Origin: Brevundimonas diminuta
GTDB taxonomy: Bacteria > Pseudomonadota > Alphaproteobacteria > Caulobacterales > Caulobacteraceae
Direction of reading: 5' to 3'
DNA: 64,000 nucleotides
Assembly (NCBI RefSeq): GCF_022654015.1
Contig: NZ_CP073063.1
Location: forward strand, 62,001-126,000
Shown here: positions 32,988 to 41,109 of the stretch, in pieces
How positions within the stretch are numbered: the first letter of the stretch is position 1
How the letters are laid out: each line of letters opens with the position of its first letter
Translations under genes and position numbers: made by a program
Notes under the pieces: generated by a model
Told to the model about the DNA's origin: nothing
Seen by the model: only the letters and a program-made list of their open reading frames with translations
Databases searched by the model: none

Positions 32988-33028
32988 CCCTCTTCCCTTC
33001 GCGCGATGCAGCCGCCATCTAGCGGCCT

Positions 33029-34159
33029 ATGACCGACACCCTCGCCGCCCCGACCTCGACCGCCGCCACGAATGGCAAGATCCCCGTCACCGTCCTGACC
33101 GGCTATCTCGGCGCGGGCAAGACGACGCTGCTGAACCGGATCCTGACCGAGGATCACGGCAAGCGCTACGCCGTCATCGTCAACGAGTTCGGCGAGATCG
33201 GCATCGACAACGACCTGGTGGTCGGCGCCGACGAGGACGTGTTCGAAATGAACAACGGCTGCGTCTGCTGCACGGTGCGCGGCGACCTGATCCGCGTGGT
33301 CGCCGGCCTGATGAAGCGCCAGCGTCCCGGAAAGCCCGCCTTCGACGCCATCATCGTGGAGACGACGGGCCTGGCCGACCCAGGCCCGGTGGCCCAGACC
33401 TTCTTCGTGGACGAGGACGTCAAGGCCAAGACGCAGCTGGACAGCGTCACCACCCTGGTGGACGCCAAACATGTGATGGCGCGCCTGGACGACTCCAAGG
33501 AGGCGCGCGAGCAGGTGGCCTTCGCCGACCGGATCATCCTGAACAAGGTCGATCTGGCGACCGCCGACGAACTGAACGTGGTCGAGGCGCGTCTGCGGGC
33601 GCTGAACCCGCTGGCGCCCATCGTGCGGGCCGAGCGGTCGAACGTGCCGCTGGATCAGGTGCTGGGTCTGGGCGCCTTTGATCTGGAGCGCATTCTCGAG
33701 GTCAAGCCGGACTTCGTGAACCCGCCGCACGGCGCGGACGGCCATGTCCACGACGAACACTGCGGCCACGACCATCACGACCACGACCATGGGCACGATC
33801 ATCATCACCACGACCATTCGCATGGCGCCCATTCTCACGGCGTCAGGGGTCACGCCCACCAGGACGACATCAAGGGCATCTCCCTGTCGCTGGACCGGCC
33901 GCTGGACGGAGCGAAATTCACTGCATGGCTGGACCGGCTGCTGGGCGAGCAGGGTCAGAACATCCTGCGCGCCAAGGGCATCATCGACGTGAAGGGCGAG
34001 AACCGCCGCCTGGTCTTCCAGGCCGTGCACATGATCCTGGAAGGCGACCTGCAACGCGAATGGGGCGCCGCCGAACGCCGCTGGAGCCGCGCGGTCTTCA
34101 TCGGCCGCGATCTGGACGAAGCCGCGCTGAAGGCCGGCTTCGAAGCTTGCGCGGCCTAA
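33029..34159 (+). CDS. COG0523/CobW-family GTPase, putative metal chaperone
   Basis: A 376-residue G3E GTPase. Walker A is GYLGAGKTT (25-33), the metal-binding motif is GCVCC (C78, C80, C81), Walker B-like ETTGLADP, and the base-recognition motif NKVD. About 19 histidines sit in an Asp/Gly/His loop (residues 233-277), followed by the CobW C-terminal domain ([14 protein letters not shown]). Such proteins (ZNG1, YjiA, YeiR) move zinc or other metals into client enzymes. A Zur regulator is encoded at 57.6 kb, but I see no Zur-type box in front of this gene. Confidence 0.9.
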   Translation: MTDTLAAPTSTAATNGKIPVTVLTGYLGAGKTTLLNRILTEDHGKRYAVIVNEFGEIGIDNDLVVGADEDVFEMNNGCVCCTVRGDLIRVVAGLMKRQRPGKPAFDAIIVETTGLADPGPVAQTFFVDEDVKAKTQLDSVTTLVDAKHVMARLDDSKEAREQVAFADRIILNKVDLATADELNVVEARLRALNPLAPIVRAERSNVPLDQVLGLGAFDLERILEVKPDFVNPPHGADGHVHDEHCGHDHHDHDHGHDHHHHDHSHGAHSHGVRGHAHQDDIKGISLSLDRPLDGAKFTAWLDRLLGEQGQNILRAKGIIDVKGENRRLVFQAVHMILEGDLQREWGAAERRWSRAVFIGRDLDEAALKAGFEACAA

Positions 34160-34181
34160 TCTCAAAGGTGGACTGACAGAC

Positions 34182-34215
34182 AAAAGGCCGGCGGAGCAAT
34201 CCACCGGCCTTTTTC
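34182..34215. terminator. Bidirectional terminator between convergent genes
   Basis: AAAAGGCCGG...GGA pairs with TCC...CCGGCCTTTT around a GCAA loop, with one C-A mismatch. A-tracts and T-tracts on the two sides allow termination in both directions. Confidence 0.88.
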
Positions 34216-34220
34216 TTTGT

Positions 34221-35276
34221 TCAGCCCTTCTCGAACAACTTGTTCCAGCGGCGCTTGTCGCGGGCCTTCCAGGCGCCGCGGTGGTAGGCGTCGGAGCCGA
34301 TCAGGGGGATGACCGTAGTGGCCTCGGCGAAGACCATCTGTTCGTGGGTGGTCTGGACCTTGCCCCATGAGGCCGCCTCTTTCAGCGTCGAGGACGAACA
34401 GGCGCCGTCGCGGACGTCGGCGACGGTGATCTGAACTGCATAGCGATGCATCTCAGCCTCGACGCCGAGGATTTCGGCGCAGACGACGGTGTCCTGAGCG
34501 AAGTTCTTGGGCACGCCGCCGCCGACCATGAACAGGCCGGTGACGCCGGCGGCGATCTTGATGTCGGTCAGTTCGCGGAAGTCGGCGATGGCGTCCAGCA
34601 TCAGATAGGGCTGGCCGGCGGCGGCGCGTTCCTTCTGGTGTTTCACCAGACCGAAGCCGGCCGATGAGTCGACGAAGGCCGGGCAGAAGATCGGCACGCC
34701 CTCTTCATAGGCGGTCTGGATCAGCGAGCCGGGCTTTTTCGCATTGCCCTCGCTCAGCCACTTGCCCATCTCCCAGATGAACTCGCGGCTGGAATAGCCG
34801 CGCGGCTCCAGACGGTTGGCGATCTCCAGGATGGTGTGGTCGCAGGCCTGGAGTTCTTCCTCGTCGATATAGGTGTCGTAGATCCGGTCGATGTAGTTGT
34901 CGCGCAGGACGTTGTCGTCCACCTCGCCGGCCGCCTGATAGTGTTTGAAGCCCAGGGCCTCGAAGAAATCCATGTCGACGATCGAGGCGCCGGTGGCGAC
35001 CACGGCGTCGACCATGCCGAACTTCACCATGTCGCGGTACACGTGCATGCAGCCGCCGGCCGAGGTCGAACCGGCCAGGATCAGCCAGGGCGAGCAGTCC
35101 TTGTCCTCGATGGCCATCGAGAAGATGTCGGCAGCGCGGGCGGTGTCGCGCGACGAGAAGGACATCTTGCGCATCGAGTCGATGATTGGGCGCGCGTCGA
35201 AGCTGGTGATGTCGACGTGCTCGACGACATTCTGCAGCAGCTGGGCCTTGGTGTTCGATTGAACGGGAGCGTTCAT
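34221..35276 (-). CDS. Deoxyhypusine synthase-like protein (putative homospermidine synthase type)
   Basis: A 351-residue member of the deoxyhypusine synthase fold. The NAD-binding and active-site features are present: LAGSTSAGGCMHVYRDMV, GLFMVGGGVPKNF, and Lys306 in EAASWGKVQ, aligned with the catalytic Lys329 of human DHS. Bacteria lack eIF5A, so hypusination is excluded. Bacterial members are thought to transfer the aminobutyl group of spermidine or putrescine to another amine, giving homospermidine. The neighbouring PLP decarboxylase at 35490 supports a polyamine role. ATG 35276 gives the family N-terminus. Confidence 0.85.
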   Translation of the reverse strand: MNAPVQSNTKAQLLQNVVEHVDITSFDARPIIDSMRKMSFSSRDTARAADIFSMAIEDKDCSPWLILAGSTSAGGCMHVYRDMVKFGMVDAVVATGASIVDMDFFEALGFKHYQAAGEVDDNVLRDNYIDRIYDTYIDEEELQACDHTILEIANRLEPRGYSSREFIWEMGKWLSEGNAKKPGSLIQTAYEEGVPIFCPAFVDSSAGFGLVKHQKERAAAGQPYLMLDAIADFRELTDIKIAAGVTGLFMVGGGVPKNFAQDTVVCAEILGVEAEMHRYAVQITVADVRDGACSSSTLKEAASWGKVQTTHEQMVFAEATTVIPLIGSDAYHRGAWKARDKRRWNKLFEKG

Positions 35277-35369
35277 TTCGGCGGTTTCCCTGTGATTTGA
35301 GCGCCCGTCGAACAAGCAGACGTGCCGGGACGGAGCGACCGACAGGACCGATAGACGCCCAACCATCGG

Positions 35370-35472
35370 CCGTCACCCTCGGACTTGATCCGAGGGTCGG
35401 ACGTTCCGCCGCGCGTTCCTCGCAAGGAAGACGCAGAGCGGCCGATCCTCGGGTCGAGCCCGAGGATGACGG
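35370..35472. repeat. Inverted-repeat element with two self-palindromic 31-bp arms
   Basis: The left arm (35370-35400) and right arm (35442-35472) are inverted copies that differ at only 5 of 31 positions, all transitions. Each arm is itself a palindrome (CCCTCGGACTTGATCCGAGGG-like on the left, ATCCTCGGG/CCCGAGGAT on the right). The spacer contains the hairpin TTCCT-CGCA-AGGAA. It lies between the two polyamine genes and could form a cruciform. Confidence 0.82.
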
Positions 35473-35489
35473 TTACAGGTGCAGGCGTC

Positions 35490-36755
35490 CTACTTCCGGC
35501 GCGACTTGCGCTGACCGGCCTTACCCTTGGGGCGTGACAGGCGCACGACCTTGCGGGCGTTCTCTTCCGCCGTGGTGCGCACGGTGGGGATGGAACGCGG
35601 GGCCAGACCGTACAGCGAGGCCATCGGGGCGTCCTCGACTGCGGCGATGTCGTGTTCGCCATAGCCGTTGAAGCCCGTCGACATGGCGACGCCATAGGCG
35701 CCCAGCATGCCGATCTCGATGAAGTCGCCTTCGCGCACATCGGCCGGAAGCCAGAAGGGTCCCGGCATATGGTCGATGGAATCGCAGGTCGGGCCGTAGA
35801 ACTGGAACGCCTTCAGCTCGCCGGACGCCTCGCCGTCCCGCACCAGCTTGGTCGGGAAGGGCCAGCGCGAATGGGTCGCGTCGAACAGCGAGCCGTAGGA
35901 GCCGTCGTTCAGATAAAGGGCGTCGCCCTTGCGCAGGTCCACACGGGCCAGGATCGACGAGGATTCGGCGACCAGCGCCCGGCCGGGCTCGCACCACAGC
36001 TCGGTCGTTTCCGACACCGGCATCTCGTTGAAGCCGCGATGGATGGCGTCGGCGTATTCGCTCATGTCCGGCGGAACCATGCCCGGATAGACGGACGGGA
36101 AGCCGCCGCCGACATCGACGATATCGACGATCACGCCCGCACGGCTGATCGACCGGCCGACCTGGGCCATGGCGGCCTGATAGGCGGTCGGGCGCATGCA
36201 CTGGCTGCCGACGTGGAAGGAAACGCCCATCAGGCCGTCCTTGACCGCCTGGCGCGTCGCCATCAGCAGGGCCGGCGCCTGATCCGACGACACGCCGAAC
36301 TTGCCCGACAGCGTATAGGCGGCGCCGTCGGCCGAGACGGCCATGCGCACGATCAGGTTCAGGTCGTCCGCCCCGCCGGTGGCGTCGAGGATCTTGTTTA
36401 GCTCGTCGATGCAGTCGAGCGAGAAGGTGCGCACGCCGTGATCGAAATAGGCCTTGGTGATCGCAGAGCGGCTCTTGACCGGGTGCATGAAGGCCAGGCG
36501 CACGTCATGGCTGACCGAGCGAACCAGCTCGATCTCGGCGATGGACGCCACGTCGAAGCCGCGAACGCCGGCCTCGATCAGGGTTTCGACGACCCAGCGC
36601 GAAGGGTTGGCCTTCACAGCGTAGAAGACATCGGCCTTTAGATTATCCTGGAACCAGCGCGCCGCTACGGAAACCGAACGCGGCCGCACGAGGGCGACGG
36701 GACGTTCAGGGGACCGCTCACGGACCAGGTCCAGGGGAAGCTGATACGTGCGCAA
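35490..36755 (-). CDS. PLP-dependent ornithine/lysine decarboxylase, fold III
   Basis: A 421-residue alanine-racemase-fold decarboxylase. The PLP lysine is in VFYAVKANP. VSFHVGSQC, VDVGGGFP, the phosphate-binding EPGRALVAE, the catalytic-cysteine segment GPTCDSIDHM and GAYGVAMSTGFNGYG are all typical of eukaryote-like ornithine decarboxylases found in alphaproteobacteria. It probably makes putrescine from ornithine, or cadaverine from lysine. A basic tail (RPKGKAGQRKSRRK) is unusual. Upstream of the deoxyhypusine synthase-like gene on the same strand. Confidence 0.9.
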   Translation of the reverse strand: MRTYQLPLDLVRERSPERPVALVRPRSVSVAARWFQDNLKADVFYAVKANPSRWVVETLIEAGVRGFDVASIAEIELVRSVSHDVRLAFMHPVKSRSAITKAYFDHGVRTFSLDCIDELNKILDATGGADDLNLIVRMAVSADGAAYTLSGKFGVSSDQAPALLMATRQAVKDGLMGVSFHVGSQCMRPTAYQAAMAQVGRSISRAGVIVDIVDVGGGFPSVYPGMVPPDMSEYADAIHRGFNEMPVSETTELWCEPGRALVAESSSILARVDLRKGDALYLNDGSYGSLFDATHSRWPFPTKLVRDGEASGELKAFQFYGPTCDSIDHMPGPFWLPADVREGDFIEIGMLGAYGVAMSTGFNGYGEHDIAAVEDAPMASLYGLAPRSIPTVRTTAEENARKVVRLSRPKGKAGQRKSRRK

Positions 36756-36984
36756 TTCACGTAACCCCCTGCTAATTGTTAAACCCAGACCGGCGTTAGC
36801 GGCGCAGACAGGACCTACGGGGTCCGCCGGAGAGCGCGATATGGGGACGCGCGACTGTCATGTAAAGAGGTTTTTTCGTGGCGGGGCCTAGGTTTGGCTG
36901 TCACAAATCCGCTCTGCGCCCTCCACGACACGATCTAACGGCAACCTTGACCGTTCTGCGCCGTTGCGATGGTCGGAGGGTTTG

Positions 36985-38214
36985 ATGAACCGTTGGCTGT
37001 TCTTTTGGCGCAAGATCCGACGTCAGCTGTGGGTGCGCGCCACGGCCTATGCGGTCGCGGGCGTCGCCGCAGCCTTGCTGGCCGCCGCCCTGGCGCCCTG
37101 GGTGCCGCGGGAGATGGCCGAGCGCCTGGGCGGCGAATCTGTGGAATCGATCCTGACGATTCTGGCGTCCAGCCTGTTGGGCGTGGCGACCTTTTCGGTC
37201 GGCGCCATGGTCACGGCCTATACGTCGGTATCGTCGGCGGCCAGTCCGCGCGTGGCGGCCCTGGTCACCAGCGATGACGAAACCCAGAAGTCGCTGGCGA
37301 CCTTCGTCGGCGCCTTCCTCTACGCCATCGTCGCCGTCACCGCGATCAACGCCCATTATTACGGCCAGAACGGCCGCGCGATCCTGTTCCTGGTCAGCCT
37401 CGTCATGGTGGGTCTGGTGGCGTTTCGCCTGCTGGCCTGGATCAACCGCCTGTCCAGCCTGGCGCGCGTCGGTCACATGATCGATCTGGTCGAGGCCCGG
37501 GCGCGCGAGGCGCTGGAACAGCGGCGCGACCATCCGTTTATGGGCGGGCGAGAGGGGCATTTGCAAAATGGCGCGGACGTGACGGCGCCGGAAACCGGCT
37601 ATGTCCAGAACGTCGATCCCGATCGCCTGCAGGCCATGGCCGAGAAACGAGACTGCCAGGTCGAGGTGGTCGCCGCGCCCGGCGCCTTCGTGCGACGCGG
37701 GGAGGTCCTCGCCCGGATCAGCCTGCCGGCCTGCGACAAAGAGGCCCAGGACGCCTTCTGCTCCGCCTTCGCGATCGGAGACTCGCGCTCCTATGATCAA
37801 GACCCGCGTTTCGGCCTGATCGTTCTGGGCGAGATCGCCGCCAAGGCCCTGTCGCCTGGTATCAACGATCCCGGAACGGCCATTCAGGTGGTGGCGACCG
37901 GCGTCAGGTTGATGGACATCTGGGCCCGCGAGCGCGGGGAAGACGAGAAGCGGACCCTGCGTGATCGCCTGATAATGCCGGGCGTTTCCGACGATGACCT
38001 GCTCGACGATCTGTTCGGCCCGATCGCCCGCTACGGGGCCGGCGACGTTGCGGTCGCCATAAGACTGCAAAAGGGGCTGAGGGCGCTGGCCTCGATCCCT
38101 TGTCTGGCCGCGCCGGTCCAGACGATGGCCGATCAGGCGCTGGAGCGATCGCGCGCCGCCCTGCCGATTCCGGCGGACTACGCCCGGGTGAAGGGTGCGG
38201 CAGAAGGCTCCTGA
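36985..38214 (+). CDS. DUF2254 family membrane protein
   Basis: A 409-residue predicted inner-membrane protein. About four membrane segments fall in the first 160 residues (LWVRATAYAVAGVAAALLAAALAP, ILASSLLGVATFSVGAMV, LATFVGAFLYAIVAVTAI, ILFLVSLVMVGLVAF). The family motif YTSVSSAASPRVA follows the second. The C-terminal half is soluble, with DPRFGLIVLGEIAAKALSPGINDPGTA. Function is unknown. ATG 36985 has a CGGAGGG ribosome-binding site. Two CTGTCAT/CTGTCAC Pho-box-like half-sites lie upstream (36855 and 36898), weak evidence of phosphate control. Confidence 0.85.
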   Translation: MNRWLFFWRKIRRQLWVRATAYAVAGVAAALLAAALAPWVPREMAERLGGESVESILTILASSLLGVATFSVGAMVTAYTSVSSAASPRVAALVTSDDETQKSLATFVGAFLYAIVAVTAINAHYYGQNGRAILFLVSLVMVGLVAFRLLAWINRLSSLARVGHMIDLVEARAREALEQRRDHPFMGGREGHLQNGADVTAPETGYVQNVDPDRLQAMAEKRDCQVEVVAAPGAFVRRGEVLARISLPACDKEAQDAFCSAFAIGDSRSYDQDPRFGLIVLGEIAAKALSPGINDPGTAIQVVATGVRLMDIWARERGEDEKRTLRDRLIMPGVSDDDLLDDLFGPIARYGAGDVAVAIRLQKGLRALASIPCLAAPVQTMADQALERSRAALPIPADYARVKGAAEGS

Positions 38215-38320
38215 ACGGCTCGGGTCTGGACGAGATTGCGCCCGACGTGCGATTAGGGCTTGCCCGAGCGTGATTTCAGCTTATTGCGGCGCCCCTTCGC
38301 CATAGCCTCCTAGCGAGTTC

Positions 38321-39130
38321 ATGAGTTCATCCGCAGCCGCCGCCGCCCCTGGGCTAGTCCTGGCGCGTGACGTGTCGAAGACCTTCGGATCGCGAAAGGC
38401 GCTGGACGGCGTCTCGATTTCCGTGGCCTCCGGCGAAATGGTCGCCCTGATCGGTCCGTCCGGTTCGGGCAAGTCCACCCTGCTCCGCTCCATCACCGGC
38501 CTGCAGTCGATCGACGCGGGCGCCGGCACGATCCAGGTGTTCGGCGAGACCGTGCAGAAGGACGGCCGGGTCACCGGCGCCGTGCGCAAGGCGCGCAGCA
38601 AGCTGGGCATGATCTTCCAGCAGTTCAATCTGGTCGGTCGCCTGAGCCTGTTCTCCAACGTCATGCTGGGGGCGCTGGGGCGTCTGCCCGGATGGAAGGG
38701 CCTGCTGGGCCTGTGGCCGCAGGCGGACAAGGACAAGGCCATGGCGGCCCTGCACCGCGTCGGCGTCAGCGACTACGCCGCCCAGCGCGCCAACACCCTG
38801 TCGGGCGGCCAGCAGCAGCGCGGCGCCATCGCCCGCGCCATCGTGCAGGGCGCCAAGGCCATTCTGGCCGACGAACCTGTCGCCTCGCTGGACCCGGTGT
38901 CCGCGCGCAAGGTGATGGAACTGCTGGTCGAGCTGAACAAGCGCGACGGCATGGGGGTGATCGTCACCCTGCACCAGGTCGACTACGCCATCCGCTACTG
39001 CGACCGCGTCATCGCCCTGCAAGGCGGCAAGATCGTCTATGACGGCCCGTCCACGGCGCTGGACCAAAAGCGCCTGATCGAAATCTACGGTCCCGAGTTC
39101 GAGGACGCGTTCTGGGAGACCAAGGCATGA
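38321..39130 (+). CDS. phnC: Phosphonate/phosphate-type ABC transporter ATP-binding protein
   Basis: A 269-residue ATPase. Walker A is IGPSGSGKST, the Q-loop FQQFNLVGRLS, the signature LSGGQQQRGAIARAI, Walker B AILADEPVASLD and the switch His in LHQVDYAIRYCD. FNLVGR after the Q-loop is characteristic of PhnC. It powers PhnDE uptake of phosphonates or related phosphorus oxyanions. The stop overlaps phnD as ATGA. No C-P lyase or other phosphonate catabolic genes are in the window, so phosphite or organophosphate esters are possible substrates. Confidence 0.93.
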   Translation: MSSSAAAAAPGLVLARDVSKTFGSRKALDGVSISVASGEMVALIGPSGSGKSTLLRSITGLQSIDAGAGTIQVFGETVQKDGRVTGAVRKARSKLGMIFQQFNLVGRLSLFSNVMLGALGRLPGWKGLLGLWPQADKDKAMAALHRVGVSDYAAQRANTLSGGQQQRGAIARAIVQGAKAILADEPVASLDPVSARKVMELLVELNKRDGMGVIVTLHQVDYAIRYCDRVIALQGGKIVYDGPSTALDQKRLIEIYGPEFEDAFWETKA

Positions 39131-40143
39131 GCCTGTCGCGCATTTCCCCTACTCGCCGCCTGCTTGCTGCGGCCGGCGCCGCCGTCATGATCCTGGGCCT
39201 GGCGGCCTGCGGCGGCGGCGAGGACAAGAAGGCTGCGGGCGGCGCGCCCAGCGAGATCACCTTCTCGATCCTGTCCGCCGAAGGCCAGGCCTCGTCCGGG
39301 CCGCTGTGGCAGCCGCTGCTGGACGACATGTCCAAGGCCATAGGCGTGCCGGTGAAGCCCTTTTTCGCGGGCAACTACAATGTGCTGATCGAAGCCATGC
39401 GGTTCAACCAGACCCAGGTTGCATGGTTCTCGGCAAAGCCTGCTCTCGAAGCCGTCGATCGCGCCCAAGGCGAGGTCATCGCCCGCATCGTCGACCCTGA
39501 AGGCCGCGACAGCTACACTTCGACGCTGATCGTCCGCAAAGGGTCCGGCATCACGCTGCAGGACGTCGAGGCCTGCGGCAAAAAATACAGCTTCGGCATC
39601 GGCGACGCGCAATCGACGTCGGGCACGCTGGCGCCCATGACCTACTTCTTCAATCCCAAGGGAATCGTCCCGGCGCAGTGCTTCTCGACGGTTCGATCCG
39701 CCAACCATCAGGCGAACGCCATGTCGGTGGCCGCAGGCGTGGTGGATGTTGCGACCTCCAACAGCGTCAACACGATCTTCATGCGCCGCGAGAACCCGCA
39801 GTTGGCCGCGCAGATCGAGGATATCTGGCAATCGCCGCCGATCCCCGAATCCGGCATCGTCATCCGTGAAGACCTGGACCCTGCGTTGAAAGAAAAACTG
39901 CGCAGCTTCTTCCTGACCTATGGTCAGGGCCAGGGCGCCGAGGCTGACCGCCAGCGCAAGGTTCTGGCCGGCCTGAACTATTCGATGTTCCGCGCCGCCG
40001 ACGATTCCTATCTGGACCCGGTGCGCGAGATGGTCGCCGATCAGAAGTTGGCCGACGCGAAGGCCAAGAACGATCAGGCAGGCGCGGCCGCTGCAGAACG
40101 TGAACTGGCCGCTCTGCGCGCCAAGCGCGAGGTCCAGCCTTGA
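39127..40143 (+). CDS. phnD: Phosphonate-type ABC transporter substrate-binding lipoprotein
   Basis: A 338-residue periplasmic binding protein with a lipobox (LGLAAC, Cys about residue 28). PhnD features are LLDDMSKAIGVPVKPFFAGNYN, VAWFSAKPALEAVDRAQ, the YTSTLIVRKGSG strand and the binding-pocket region FGIGDAQSTSGTLAPMTYFF. The C-terminus is unusually rich in Ala, Lys and Glu. It feeds the PhnE permease encoded next, with a TTGA overlap. Confidence 0.92.
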   Translation: MSLSRISPTRRLLAAAGAAVMILGLAACGGGEDKKAAGGAPSEITFSILSAEGQASSGPLWQPLLDDMSKAIGVPVKPFFAGNYNVLIEAMRFNQTQVAWFSAKPALEAVDRAQGEVIARIVDPEGRDSYTSTLIVRKGSGITLQDVEACGKKYSFGIGDAQSTSGTLAPMTYFFNPKGIVPAQCFSTVRSANHQANAMSVAAGVVDVATSNSVNTIFMRRENPQLAAQIEDIWQSPPIPESGIVIREDLDPALKEKLRSFFLTYGQGQGAEADRQRKVLAGLNYSMFRAADDSYLDPVREMVADQKLADAKAKNDQAGAAAAERELAALRAKREVQP

Positions 40144-41030
40144 CCGACGCGACAGTAGACATGGCCGCGAAAGGCGGCTTGCCGACCAGTGCGATCCCGA
40201 ACCCGCCCAAGCGTTCGGCGTCCGCATTGGTATTCGACATCCTGCTGTGGGGCGGCCTTGCGCTTCTGCTGATCGCCAGCTTCGGCAAGGTCGATATGCA
40301 GAACTTCGGCCGTCTGTTCTCCGGCTCGCAGAACATTCAGACCTATGGCGCTGAGCTTCTGAGGCCGGATTGGGGCGCGATCTTTCCTGACGGCGACTTC
40401 TGGACCGCGCTGAAATCCATCTTCACCCAACCGAACGCCAGCCTGATCGGTCAGATGTGGCTGACGGTGCAGGTCGCGCTTTGGGGCACCTTCTTGGCTG
40501 TCTTCTTGGCGCTGCCGCTGAGCCTGATGGCGTCGCGCAATATCGCGCCGGGTTGGCTGGTCTTCATCGTCCGCCGGATCATGGACCTGCTGCGCTCCGT
40601 GCCCGATCTGGTCATCGCCACGCTGTTCATCGTCGCCGTTGGTCTGGGACCGTTGGCGGGTGTTTTGGCGTTAGCCTTGAATACGGGCGGCGTGCTGGCC
40701 AAGCTGTTCTCCGAAGCGGTCGAGTCTATCGACAAGGGTCCGGTTGAGGGCGTGCGCGCCACCGGCGCCGGCCAACTGCATGAGATCGTCTGGGGCGTCT
40801 TCCCGCAGGTTGCGCCGCTGTGGACGTCGTTCGCCCTATATCGCTTCGAATCCAACAGCCGGGCGGCCACCGTTCTGGGCCTGATCGGCGCCGGCGGCAT
40901 CGGCCAGACCCTGTTCGAAAGCATCCAAGCCTTCGACTACAGCCGCGTCGCCGCCATCGCCATCGTGATCGTCGTCGCCGTGACCCTGATCGACACCCTG
41001 TCGCAAATCATGCGCAAGCGCCTGCTGTAG
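40140..41030 (+). CDS. phnE: Phosphonate-type ABC transporter permease
   Basis: A 296-residue permease with about six membrane helices. The EAA-like coupling motif is EAVESIDKGPVEGVRATGAGQLHEIVWGVFPQ, and the C-terminal FESNSRAATVLGLIGAGGIGQTL is diagnostic of PhnE. The TTG start at 40140 overlaps the phnD stop (TTGA), so translation is coupled. It ends the phnCDE operon; no second permease gene follows. Confidence 0.93.
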   Translation: MTDATVDMAAKGGLPTSAIPNPPKRSASALVFDILLWGGLALLLIASFGKVDMQNFGRLFSGSQNIQTYGAELLRPDWGAIFPDGDFWTALKSIFTQPNASLIGQMWLTVQVALWGTFLAVFLALPLSLMASRNIAPGWLVFIVRRIMDLLRSVPDLVIATLFIVAVGLGPLAGVLALALNTGGVLAKLFSEAVESIDKGPVEGVRATGAGQLHEIVWGVFPQVAPLWTSFALYRFESNSRAATVLGLIGAGGIGQTLFESIQAFDYSRVAAIAIVIVVAVTLIDTLSQIMRKRLL

Positions 41031-41053
41031 CGGCGGCGGTCCCCTTCGCGGGA

Positions 41054-41071
41054 CTGTCATAATCCTCTGCT
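41054..41071 (+). promoter_or_regulatory. Candidate Pho box upstream of pstS
   Basis: CTGTCATAATCCTCTGCT begins with a perfect Pho half-site (CTGTCAT), a 4-base AT-rich spacer, and a weaker second half (CTCTGCT, 4 of 7). It lies 39 bases upstream of the pstS start codon. PhoB sites consist of two such 7-bp repeats separated by 4 bases. Confidence 0.5.
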
Positions 41072-41109
41072 CTAAGCATCGCGAAATCGATGCTCAGGGA
41101 GAGCCTTGG

